This document shows, piece after piece, positions 40,330-61,140 of a stretch of DNA of 64,000 bases (the first letter of the stretch is position 1; each line of letters begins with the position of its first letter). The notes below the pieces were generated by a model. The model worked only from the letters and a program-made list of their open reading frames with translations. It was not told the origin of the DNA and searched no databases. This stretch comes from Salminus brasiliensis. Taxonomy: Eukaryota; Chordata; Actinopteri; Characiformes; Bryconidae. The stretch is from the NCBI RefSeq assembly GCF_030463535.1, contig NC_132899.1, positions 19,801,490-19,865,489 of the forward strand, given 5' to 3'. A program made the position numbers and the translations under genes.

Positions 40330-42330
40330 CCCCACGTCTTGTAGGGAAACAGGAATGGCCGGGCGCACAATCCCTAAAATAGATATGAGGATATTAGAAT
40401 ATCTTTACTCGATCTTTGTGCATTATCTGCTCAATTTGCGGTCAATGTTTGTGTTATTTCAGATGCCACTAGCCGCTATAAGAAAACTCACCTGGCATGG
40501 CTAATTCACATTAATATAAATGACCAGAAAATGTTAGTTGTATTTCAGATGCAGCACCGTTGGCCATTTTCAGGTCTCCAGGCTCATCAACTGTTTGTGA
40601 GGGGGCTTGACTGTCCTGTGGGTAAAGACTTCCTGAGAACCTGCCTGACAGTGGGGCCCCAGGCCAGGAGCCGGACACCACTGCTGTGGGCTACAGCAGA
40701 TTAACAGTGGCCTGGTTTTATTATTAAAATAATGCTGGGAACCTAGATCCTGTCATTCTTAAGCAGAGACAAATTTTGGACTGGATTTATGAGACAAAAG
40801 GAATCACACGAGAAGATTTAGCTTCACATTAGAGCAGGGGTGAGGGACTGAGGGCCCAGAGAGTCCAGCAGTCTGTTGATTTCCCTGCTCTAAACACACA
40901 TACTAAAGCTGGCAATTAACGGGAGTTTAATCAGCGTGCAAGAATCCAGCCCTCCAGGAACAGAGTTTCCCCAGCCCTGCTTTAGAGCTAAATTTATCTC
41001 GCAGAACCCAAGAAGCAACATTTGGACACCAAACATATCTTGGGCCAGTCAGCAAGGTTTTGAGTACAGTGGAAATCAGGACATTTTGTTTGATGTACCA
41101 TTACTTTCACAAGAGAACACCTGACCTGTCGACACTACCCCAAGGTCCCACCAGTGGTGTTATTCAGAAGGCACTCTTCCGTGCAGGAGTGTCCAGTCCT
41201 GCTGCTGGCAATCTGCCGCGTTGGCGAGCTCATATCCAAAGCACTTGACTAATATTTAGATGACCCTGATGACCCCTATTTAGACCAGGTTAGGACTAGG
41301 GCTAAATTCTGTACAGTGGTAGATCCCCATAACCAGCACTGAGGCAAGTTGACTTGGAACTGGAATCTGCAGTTACAGGCCACCAGAAACACAGTCTCTG
41401 GCACCCCGGTTCAACCCATACTTGCTCTGTATTTAAATCAGATGTCGTGGAGGGTTTTAAAGCAGTGGTTGTCAAATCCTGCTTTTGGAGTACCATGGAC
41501 CTGTGCATTTTTGAGTCTCCCCTGCTCCCAATACACCTGATGCAAGTAATAAACTGGGATTGTAAAAACAGAGAACACACAACACCATGAGCTCCAAAAT
41601 TGAGAAACACTACTGGAATAAAATAAAGGTTTACCTTCTAAACAAGCTCCATAAACCTAAAGCACAGGTACTTTACTGCAGCGTTTTTTGAGCTTGGTCT
41701 TAAAATTCCACTGACCTACATAGTTTAGCGCTTCCCCTGCACCAAACATACCTGATGCAGCTAATGAACTCTAGAACGACCCCTGCAGAGGGGAACCGGG
41801 TGTGTAAGAGTAGGGAAAACATTGCAACATGCATGGCAGTAGTACTCAAGGATCAGAAATATGAGAATAACTGACATAATAATAATAATAATAATAATAC
41901 TAGTAATCCCTGAACTCTGCGTACCAACCTATAGAAATCACTTATTTTAAGCAGGCTGAGTTCTGTGTACAATGAAGCAATAAAGCAACACACATATAAA
42001 TAACCAACAATTTGTTTAATAATTAATCTTTGTTGCTTTCTTTTCAAGGGGAACATATTTAAAAGGTATAAAATTGTTTTTGCTCAAATAATTAACCCAG
42101 AATGTCCTGTACTCAGGTTAAGAGTCCCTTCAATCCTGCTGTTTGTTTTCCAGTACAAAGCATTCCATTTGTCCAGTGGATGCTCCATACCTGTCTGAGG
42201 TGTGTCGTTTGTGGAAGATGTTGTCCACGTGGGGACTTTTGAAAGTTCACCTCACTCTCTCAATGTATAAATATATTCAGCAACCAACAACAGGCGTTGT
42301 GATGTTTACAGGGGGACAGGCTTTGTGATA
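40330..42330. other. srcap-fbrs spacer rich in small inverted-repeat elements
   Basis: No gene is recognised. The spacer holds several decayed short elements: 40838-40985, 41130-41250, 41453-41617 (with terminal inverted repeats) and 41675-41790. An AAT microsatellite lies at 41877-41899. Open frames within these elements have no domain or splice support. Confidence 0.55.
41453..41617. mobile_element. Short MITE with terminal inverted repeats
   Basis: The left end AGCAGTGGTTGTCAAATCCT then GCTTTTGGAG is mirrored by the right end, whose reverse complement reads CCAGTAGTGTTTCTCAATTT then TGGAGCTCA. The family consensus is near AGTGTTTCTCAATCCTGGTC. The element is about 165 bases, non-coding. 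A related copy is at 47070-47235 inside fbrs. Confidence 0.55.
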
Positions 42331-42332
42331 CT

Positions 42333-42448
42333 TAGAAACCCAGTTCAATGGCATTTGTTTGAACCCCTACTTTCTTATAGCAGTTGTACTCTCGTGCCAT
42401 TTCCTGGATCAAATAAGTTGTTCTAACAAGGGAGTGCAACTGGTGAGA
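42333..42448 (-). other. Possible unassigned terminal exon
   Basis: After an acceptor-like TGTTTCAG the only open frame reads SHQLHSLVRTTYLIQEMARE then YNCYKKVGVQTNAIELGF and stops at TAA. The amino-acid make-up looks protein-like, but an open run of 38 codons is not rare by chance. I do not recognise it. It lies about 900 bases past the fbrs stop, so it might be an alternative fbrs 3' exon or part of a small gene whose other exons I cannot find. Confidence 0.2.
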
Positions 42449-42449
42449 C

Positions 42450-43350
42450 CTGAAACAATGACATTATGACAAACAGTGAATATGTTTATTATATAAGGTA
42501 ATTAATGTTAACAATAATAATTACAAAAGCAATATCACTATTCTACTGTATTCTGTCCCAGCTCATGTATTGAGTCAGAGTGTAGGAGAATGAGTTTTTT
42601 TCCTTTTAAATTTTAAAATATTATCAAACAAGATGTACAGTTAATAATAGTTTTTAAAGATTAAAATAAAATAAATCTGCAGACATCCATTGTAACGTTG
42701 AAGGAAGTTGTGCCTCTGATTGCTGTAGACTGAATAAGAACAGGAAGCTGAAGATGTGTTTCTTAAAATTCATTTTACAACAGTGCTTTTTCTTCTCTCT
42801 AGTTACAGACAGAGCACACACTAGACAATCGGAGAAGCACTACTTCAGCCACTGTTTATCTCCTTTTTTCACTTCTTCATACGCAGATCTGCATCTCTAC
42901 AGGTGGCCATTTTGACAGCCATGAGTTCATCGAGGGAAATAGATATGTCAACCAATGTGTTAAAATGCAAACGTTATCTCTGAATACACTTCTGGATCCA
43001 TCAGCCTTGAGACAGGCCTGCAGGGCGTGTATGTATATCTCTTCATACAAAAGGACATTGCCTTTAGTCTTTGAACATCCACAGGCCTCTTTGAAACAAA
43101 ATTGTAAATATAAATCAAAAGCACAGGAAGGGAGGGGGAAAGAGTACCTTAAATTGCACCAATAGAACCACAGTGGATAAATATACGGAGCAGCCCTGCA
43201 AAGTCTCTCTGCCCTCCACTCAGGTCTTCTCAATACTCAATGTACGATCATTTTTAGCTTTAGCAGGTTAGGTTCCTGCGTATCCTTCCGTTAGCAGGAA
43301 AAGCAGTTCGAGTGCAGTAAATTCCTTCACTGCTTTAGTCTCACCTAGTA
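42450..43350 (-). other. fbrs: fbrs 3' UTR (end uncertain)
   Basis: This is sequence after the fbrs stop codon. A TTTATT (AATAAA on the gene strand) near 42486 could mark the transcript end. A 119-codon open frame at 42877-43233 has no domain or ATG context that I trust and is treated as UTR. Confidence 0.4.
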
Positions 43351-52849
<9,499 letters not shown>

Positions 52850-54860
52850 GTCAAAAATTTACTGCAAGTCCACGCAAAAGGCACGAACACCTCGACCCGT
52901 GGAGGGACCTAACTCTTACCGAGGACACCCGAAATCTCCTTGACCGATGTAGGTATCCCAGTTTACAGCAGAGTTAATATTCCTGCCTAGAGCTTTGTAC
53001 CAGTTGGAGACTGCATGGTGTCAGCACACTGCTGTCTTATCGGAGTCATGTCTGTCCATCTGTGGGCCTATTTACTTTATATATTTCAGGATATTTCCCT
53101 CGGTGTTACTGCCTTTGTATCAAGACATTGTCAGTTTCATCTGGAAAAAAAAAATAGAAAAAAGGGGGCGTTAGCGTTAAACAACCCACATCTGCACCAT
53201 AAATACAATGCCGTCCATCAAGAATAATAATTTAAAAAAATGTCCCATGCTTGTAATGCAACATCTGGAGCCCCTGACGTATCAAGACAGAAGAAATAAT
53301 ATATGGAGACTTAAAACTTTCCCCTGATTTAATAAACATTTCCCTCAATTTTACTAAAATGACTAAAAAGACAACTAAGGGAATCATTTATTAAATGGAG
53401 GGGACGGTTCCCGTTGTTGTCCTGCCCTGCTACTTTAGGAGCTCTGCGGGAGCATTGTCCAGCTGTTTTGGGGAAACTTGTAGTGCTAGCAAGGGGAAAC
53501 CACTAACAGAACGAAACTGAGGGGGTCAACAAAAACACAATACGTGACCATCCACAGCAAGCCACACAATATCACTAAATATTTACTGTTTGCAGTAAAT
53601 ATCGGTGTCTATGACACGTTTTGTCCGACGACATTTTTTCCAAGTAGCAAAAAAACAGCAAGTGAGATGATGGTCGGATAGCTAACGGGTTAGCTAGCTT
53701 ATATCTGACAGGTTCATCAGCACTAGCCGCACATCACATTTCATCCTACATGTGAAAACAATTACCTTATGTGGTCTTTCATAGCGAGACACATTCACTC
53801 ATGTGTGGTAGTGCGGGTTAACACGCCTAAGGAACAAGATAGCTGCATCTGTCTGAACCGTCTGGCTGGTTTTTCGGCCGGTGACGACAGGCTGGCTAGT
53901 TAGCTCGCTAGGTGAACTGGCCTAGCGGGTTAGCTAGTAGCTAGCATCCTCCATAAATGACGGTAAGGTAATTACCATATCGCTAGCCTGCTACCTGACG
54001 CTATTGATAATATCCAGTGTAAACACTGCTGTTCCGAAACTATCGCACATTTTCTAGGTAGAGTATCTATCTACCGACCTTCACATTACAGAGGTGGAAA
54101 TGCGAAAAGATCGCCTCTCGGCTCGGTGTCTCTCCCGCACGTCCATTAAAACAGCTGGATCTCCAGACAGGGTTACGTTTATAGCCATTAGCTCACTGCG
54201 CTAGGTTAAGTTGTTTGCTAATCAGCTAAAAAAAAAAAACACTTCACACACTCGGCTGTGCCTCGATGACACACCGCGGCGACTCTTACACACCTAATAA
54301 GAGTAAATCAGACAAATCATTTAAAATCCGACAAGTAGCTCCAACCTGTTTGACCCGTTTGAAGAAAAACACAAAACGCGACTGAAAACTGCCCAGTTAG
54401 CGAAGAGGGAGCCCTCCTTTGACGAAAGAAAGGTGAATTCATCCGATCTCTCTCCCACACTAAAACCACCCTCCTTCATTTGTGCTACATAAGCGCTCAC
54501 AGAACAGCGCGGTTCCGGTCGTACCCACCGCTCCAAAGAGGCCGATGCGTCTGATCGCTGTCTTCTGGCTGCTGCCCGTTTCGTTTCTCCATTAGACCAT
54601 CAAGACCCACAGCAGGCCCCGAGGCCTCGAGCTCGAGTTTCAGCCGCAGGAGCGCAGTCCGAGCCCTGTAGAGTAGGCCGGGGAAGGGCACCTCCTTCCG
54701 CCCGCGGCCCTCTGTCTAATCCACTCAGTCGTGTAAAGCTGAATTATCCCCTCTCTCGCCGCAGTGTAGATCAACGACCCCCGCGAAGACGCTCTCCGGA
54801 GGGATCTCTAACACGACAGAATAAAGTCCGATCGTCAAAATCAGATGAACACACGGCTCG
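52850..54860 (-). promoter_or_regulatory. fbrs: fbrs 5' UTR, first intron and CpG-rich promoter
   Basis: Upstream of the fbrs ATG a TTGCAG acceptor at 52862-52864 suggests the coding exon has only about 12 bases of UTR. A GTGGGT donor read on the minus strand at about 54523-54528 suggests a non-coding first exon from about 54530 to 54850 in CpG-rich DNA. The intron holds several TTAGC/GCTAGC clusters (53680-53945, 54185-54225) and no coding exon. Confidence 0.45.
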
Positions 54861-54899
54861 CTTTAATTCGGAAAGCTGGCAGTCGGAGAGTGCTGGGTG

Positions 54900-56165
54900 G
54901 ATAAACCCCACAGTGAAACTGCATTGTGTGCTTCAGTCGATTTTTTTCTTTCCTCTGTGATTCACGGACAGCTGTGTGTACCTCCAGATCAGGCAGCACT
55001 GCCGCCTGTAGGCTCAGCTCATGAAGCACAGCGCTCTCGGTGCTGCTTCTCCGGGGTTTCACGGGTCCAGAGGCAAAATATCCGTTTAAGAGAGCCCCTA
55101 AAGCATACATGCAGAAGATCAATATTTAGGGACCAAATACTTGACTAAAGCACCTCTCTAAAAGCAGTGGAGATAACTCGAGATAATGGTGTATTAATAA
55201 ACTGAGGGAGTGATTTATTAAGGTCTGTACGTGGATTTTTATACCCCTTTCTACTTCTGAGGCTCCATGTCATGCTGATACACGGCTGATTAATCTGTAC
55301 AGTAATTATTTTGTTGTTTTTAATGCTTTGCAACTTGGTGTCAACCCTATACACAACAGTCTATAGTACCAGAGTGAGCTGCCATTACAGGAACATTTTT
55401 TTTTTTTTTTTACTGTAAATTAATCTGTAAATGGTTTTATCCAAACAACGCATTTCCCTTGTAAACAAATATCTATAGTTAAGCTACAGGATGTTATATT
55501 CTAGAAAACGCTGTATTTGGTAAAGGGCACTATACTGTTACTATTCCTAAACAATTTTAGCTTTAATTTTAATTTTTCACTTCTGTATTATATTATTTTT
55601 ACAGGAAAATATTGTCACCTCAATGCATACAAACGTTCTTAATGTTTAATAAGAGTGTATGTACAATTATTTTAATATATTTTCTTCTATTCTATTCTAT
55701 TTTACTGTATTCTTAGTGATTCATTCATCATAAACAAAACATTTGACACAATACAAAGAACATCTGCCAGATTCACGTTACGTAACAAATGTAAATATAT
55801 CTTACAAATGTACATATATGTTTTTGCCTGACAGTGAAAGCTAAGGATTTTACTGTAACGTTGCCTGTTTGGAGTTTTTTGCATGACAGTGATATATAAT
55901 ACAGTTTTTCGTTTTTACAAATAGAGTAGATCCCCTGATTTCACTGAATCAGGAACTGGTCAACTTTTTATTAGGTACTAGTTATTGGTTTGGCACTGGG
56001 CTTTAATTAAACTGGTCTAATCAAAGATTTACATAAATGATGTAAAATGGCTTTACTTCACACTTCATATGAACAGCTGTATATGATTTCAGCTGGTGTG
56101 GCTCAGGGTTCATCTGTAAGGTCTGTACAGTGAAGCTCCTGTGAGTCAAAGAGCTCAGAAAGTTA
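54900..56165. other. fbrs-chmp2a head-to-head spacer
   Basis: The spacer is AT-rich from about 55120 onward, with no coding exon. A T-run lies at about 55397-55411. Near 55960, CAACTTTTTATTAGGTAC resembles the end of a common fish repeat. The two flanking genes are divergent, but their CpG zones are about 1.3 kb apart, so a shared promoter is unlikely. Confidence 0.5.
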
Positions 56166-56170
56166 AAAAA

Positions 56171-56178
56171 TGACGTCA
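56171..56178. promoter_or_regulatory. chmp2a: CRE palindrome in the chmp2a promoter
   Basis: A perfect TGACGTCA is followed about 40 bases later by a TGACGTAA half-match at 56214-56221, just upstream of the likely chmp2a first exon. This is consistent with ATF/CREB-type control. Inferred from motif and position only. Confidence 0.6.
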
Positions 56179-56224
56179 CCGGCTCGCCTCAGTCCCTGGA
56201 CGTTTAAATGCTCTGACGTAAGAG

Positions 56225-57158
56225 CGTTCCATAGGAAGTGTGGAGATGCGGAAGAGGGAGCACCAGACCAGTAACCAGTAGACCAACCAGCGCTCCCAGT
56301 GAGCCAGAGACCGAGAAAACACTCACAGACCCGCCGCGACCCGAGACAGTTCACACTTATCTGGGGGATTTCACCAGCGAAGAGGAGAATTAAGGCGAGT
56401 GTTACATGAACGTGCCTCTGCTCGGGCTGAGGTGGTGTTAGCAGCTAGCTGGGGTTAGCTAGCTAGCCTGTTAGCAGCCTGTGTTGTTATCTTAGCCGCT
56501 AACCTGAGTTGAGGAAAGTGAAAGCCTATTTTAGTGCTCACAACATGTCAGATCAGTGCTTCACTCCCGCAGAAAGTTTTGTTTGTATTGGTAAAGTAGT
56601 TTTTATGCCACTGTCAGGTCAGAGTATCTTATTACCAGGGCTAAGCTGATCGCTTATTAGCAGTTGTTTTGGATGTTTTGGCAGCTAGTCTCGTGTAGCT
56701 GAGGCTTGATCATCATTTTGTAGTTTAGCTCGTTTAGATGGTCACTACAACTAACAACTTACAACTTTTATATTTGATGTATTTAATTTATATCATTTAA
56801 TTTATTTAAAATGTGTAATCCATTAATTCGTGAATTAAAAACTCATGAAACAAATTAAAAACTTAGGTAGTTTTGTATTTAAAGGCTACTATTTAATAAT
56901 ATACTATTATGAAACTACACAGTCTACACAAACGATACAGTTGAGACAGTTCTCAAGTGTATTAAGGTGCGTTTCTGCCAAAGATGATGTCAACAGCACA
57001 CCGTCATCTGACTCATTCTTTAACCTTGGTTATCATGTGACTACCCCAGAGTATTTTAGGCATGTTGTTCCCAATATGGATGTTATGTTATGTAATGTTG
57101 TGTACTCTGTTGTCAGAATTGAATAGCAACTCTCTCTTCTTTTTTGGCTCATCATTAG
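56225..57158 (+). promoter_or_regulatory. chmp2a: chmp2a 5' UTR exon and first intron
   Basis: A CpG-rich non-coding exon ends near 56391-56397. The best border is AAG/GCGAGT, which would be a GC-AG intron, or alternatively GCGA/GTGTTA two to three bases later. The acceptor TCATTAG lies directly before the ATG at 57159. The intron holds a TTAGC/GCTAGC cluster at 56436-56505 and otherwise nothing recognisable. Confidence 0.5.
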
Positions 57159-58373
57159 ATGGAGTTCTTATTCGGGCGGAGAAAAACTCCAGAGGAGATG
57201 CTGAGACAGAACCAGAGAGCACTGAACAGAGCCATGAGAGATCTAGACAGAGAACGTCAGAGGCTGGAACAACAGGAAAAGAAAATCATAGCTGACATTA
57301 AGAAAATGGCCAAGCAAGGACAGATGGTAAGGAGGCCTTCACATTGTTATGATTCTAAACCATCAGCTCTCATGTCACTATGCATTAATGAGTAAATGTG
57401 ATGTTTTCATTATTCCAGGACGCTGTTAAGATCATGGCAAAGGACTTGGTTCGCACTAGGCGATATGTTAAAAAGTTCATCATGATGAGAGCCAATATCC
57501 AAGCAGTTAGCCTCAAAATCCAGACCCTCAAGTCCAACAACAGCATGGCACAGGCAATGAAAGGAGTCACCAAAGCCATGGCTACAATGAACAGACAGGT
57601 CAGTCTGCATTTGCTTGTAAAGGGTGTAAACAGTTTAGATTTTCATGCCTGCTCAGTTCAGACAGTGATGCATACACAACGCCATTCTTGACCCTGGGCC
57701 TGGGACCAAAATATGGTGTGACAGAGAGATATGTGGTGTGATCATCAAGGACTAACTCAACAATCACAAATATACAAGGTTACAATTTTGATTCCAAGTA
57801 TTCACTGAAAGCTGTTCCCTTCACACAGCTGAAGTTGCCACAAATTCAGAAGATCATGATGGAGTTTGAGCGCCAAAGTGAAATTATGGACATGAAGGAG
57901 GAGATGATGAATGATGCAATTGATGATGCAATGGGAGATGAGGATGATGAAGAAGAAAGGTGGGACTGTACAGAATTCTTTGGGCTTAAATGTGAATTTG
58001 CTTATCTGTTCCTGTCTTAACCTGTCTTTTGTTCTCTTTGATAGTGATGCTGTGGTCTCACAGGTGCTGGATGAGCTGGGTCTAAATCTTTCAGATGAAC
58101 TCTCAAGTATGGCATCTACAAAAAAACTACACATCTTATAGCAGATAATTCTATCATCATTATTATTATTGTGTTTTTTGCTGCCTATGTTTTTTTTAAT
58201 AAGTGATTTTAATGTGTGATGTGATGTGTGTGTCTGTGTGCTTTTAAACAGACCTGCCTTCTACCGGGGGGAGTCTTGCAGTCGCAACTGGGAAGAAAGC
58301 GGAGCCACAGCCGAGTCTGGCAGATGCAGACGCTGACCTGGAGGAAAGACTGAACAATCTCAGAAGAGACTGA
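57159..58373 (+). CDS. chmp2a: Charged multivesicular body protein 2A (CHMP2A), ESCRT-III subunit
   Basis: CHMP2A polymerises with other ESCRT-III proteins on cytosolic membrane faces to drive budding away from the cytosol and scission, in endosomal sorting, cytokinetic abscission and nuclear-envelope resealing, and is disassembled by VPS4. Five coding exons (57159-57326, 57419-57598, 57829-57959, 58045-58106, 58252-58373) join in frame to 220 residues; human has 222. The basic N-terminal helices read MEFLFGRRKTPEEMLRQNQR and KKIIADIKKMAKQGQMDAVK. The core has QAVSLKIQTLKSNNSMAQAM, and the acidic part has MKEEMMNDAIDDAMGDEDDE. The C-terminal MIT-interacting motif DLEERLNNLRRD ends at TGA 58371-58373. 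The start lies right after the acceptor of a 5'-UTR intron. No defects are seen. Confidence 0.98.
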
Positions 58374-58835
58374 GGGACAGGACTTTTGGTGAAGACATCA
58401 GAGCAGGAAGAAATGTACAAAGCTTTCTAACACCTTAATGAAAAGTTGAGTGATTAAAGCAGGGGATGGAGAAACACTGCAGAAATGGAATGCAGTGACA
58501 TTTTGTGGCACAAGGCTTACTTGTGTGAAGGTTTTTTTTTCTGTTTCTCTTCCTTTTTTCTTTTTTTTTCTACTTTATATGTGCCGGTTGATGTTATTCT
58601 ACCAAACAAATGCTCCAATCAAAGATGTGGTCTCTTGCATGTTTTCCAGGTCATTCATGCCATGCAGACCATACTTAAATAAAGAAAGCTTTTACTGGGA
58701 GGGGAAAAACCAGCAGTACCACAGGATCCTTGCTGGATGTTGCTGAGAGTAAAAACACTAAATAGTTTAATTATAAAAAAGGCCTACTGTCTGTAATCTA
58801 TTTAGTCCAATAAATGTTCAATCTTTTATACAAAT
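58374..58835 (+). other. chmp2a: chmp2a 3' UTR with two poly(A) signals
   Basis: AATAAA occurs at 58678-58683 and 58809-58814, giving two plausible transcript ends about 310 and 440 bases past the stop. Open frames at 58450-58746 are UTR noise. Confidence 0.65.
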
Positions 58836-61140
58836 AGTGCACAATGGCGTTACTACAACTTTACATGTCTCATTTGTATAGTTGTGGTTTTATTTTAGAA
58901 CAGTAAATCTTTCAAGCACTGTAGTTTATGTTTATCAGAAAGCTTAAACCTTTTCCTGGTACCAGGTTTACCAGGAAACACGTTTCCTACACTTCACATA
59001 AACTGTGTGTAATGGGCCGTCGGGTTTTACATGCCTAGAAGCAAAAGTTCTCTACTAGTTTCACTAGTTTTCCGTCAAAAGAAGAAATTTTATTGATGAT
59101 GAAAGGGTTCAAACAATCTGATTTACAATTACGTGTGTATTATAGTATAGTATTTATCTAAAAGTAAATGAAACTGGTATGTTGTATTTTTCCCTTGGGG
59201 TTTTTTCTTCAATAAACATTTTTCACATTTAGCTGAGACTGATAAACTCCGATTAGTCATTTCTAGTGGAACAGTACAACCATGAATCATAATCCATGAT
59301 CAGAACTGTGTTTAATCCAGTATTTGTGGTGTTAGTTCAGGATTAATGAGGCCTGTAGCATCCCAACACAAAGCTACATTATCTTGGATTAATCATAGGG
59401 TATATTTAGGGTAAGTGGGAAAGCCACATTCTTTAACTTTTACACACTTCCATACCTGAGGAATACGTCCACTCACTTGCATGGTCACCGTAGAAAGGGA
59501 GTAATATGCCTTAGGCTGTACTATTTCTTAGATTTTAAACATGCTTATAAAACCAGGGTTTAGTGTAGCTAAAGCATTACAGTGATGTGCCGGTTTTACA
59601 GATAGGGATTAGGCTTAGTCTTGGACTACATAAAATTCTGAATGGAGATTCTCTATTGGAAAGAAAAAGTCTATCACTAGACTTCATGGTCATGGACTAA
59701 GCCAGGCCCCTATGCTTTGACTAGTCTTGTCAGTCACAAACTCTACGAATCTCCTTCAATGTTATATTGAGTGAACAGATCACTGCACAAACCATGCAGT
59801 GGTTGTTCCAACTTTAACAGGCAAACAAGACAATCACCAATACCGTTTCATGAGGTTTTCATGAAAGCAAGACTTCACATAAATCAATGTTCACAATGTC
59901 CAAGAGTAAAAAAAACAAAACAAAAAAAGACAAATGCAGAAATAATAAGATTTGTATTTTTTGCAAAACAAATTTCTTCAGTTACTCTTTTCAACATTCT
60001 ATCAATATATCATCTATACTGAACATACAACACAAACATAAATAATAAAAAAATAACATTTTCCCTTATATACATCCTACACGTATGAAGAAGCTAGACA
60101 CAAAAATCTCAAATGTTTAAAAAGAAAAAAGAAAAGAAATTATGCGTGTGGTGAAAAATAAAAATCAAGTTACTATAGACTAAGCTGAGGCATGGCTTTG
60201 GATTTTCTACTGAAGTTTTGTTGTACGAGGCACAAAGTTTATCATGACCAAACGCTGACATGATGCTTGAAGATGTTCTTTTGGATGTGGACAAGATTTG
60301 GAGACAAAGGTAAAGTGGCAAAAGTTCCCAATTACAAGATCAGATAGGCATAAACAAGAATAGTGACTGACCACTTGCTTAACATTGAAAGATTACTGGA
60401 TGTCCTCTCAGTCCACTTGCATAAACAGCTTTACAGATGTGCGGACCTCCAGTTGAAGCGTACAAAGAAGAACTACTGGATCTAAAACAAATCACACATT
60501 GCTTATGCAACTCTGAACTTGTGAAGTTAACAGTTTGTTGTTATTTTTTTTATGGAACTTCTACTGCACTTACAAAAATGGAAACTTCTCACCATATGAT
60601 GCTTTGACTTAAGACAACCATGCATTCTAAAGTTAAGAGAAATTAAGGATTTAAGTCTTAAGCCTTTGAATCATCACTTGAGATTTCCGATTCACACGTT
60701 TCACTAAACCTTTCAGCACAGCCTGATATTCAAAAATCCACTGAGGCATTACATGCAAAATATGCATCAGATGTCCACAAGGTAATGCACATGAAACTTG
60801 CTTAAAGCAGTGCCTGCATACCATCATTAATGTAAAAATAGACAGAGCAGGACCAGAACTATTTTATACGGCAATCAATCAAGGCTGAACACTAGACATA
60901 TTTTTTAAAGAAAATTACAGGGCATTCAGCGGATAGGTTTATCCTAATGATTAACAATATAAATAAATCTTGCTCCACTGTCATCCTCTCTTATTGTCAC
61001 ATGGTTCTCTTATTGCCATTTAATTATGAATCCACACAAACCCATGGAACTCATCAAGTATTCTGTAGCCTTAAAAAGGGCCACCTCTTTCTCTCTGCAG
61101 CATTCAACTTGGATATGTACGCAATCTCAAGGAGACTGGC
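58836..61140. other. chmp2a-msl1 convergent spacer, partly msl1 3' UTR
   Basis: The two genes face each other tail to tail. No coding exon is seen. The right-hand part (from about 61140 leftward) must include the msl1 3' UTR, but I could not choose its end: ATTAAA on the minus strand near 61018 is one candidate. The left part has another plus-strand AATAAA near 59210. Confidence 0.45.

Noticed and set aside
42877-43233. 119-codon minus-strand frame past fbrs
   Set aside because: It lies in the expected fbrs 3' UTR. It has no domain, and other frames in the same place look equally peptide-like.
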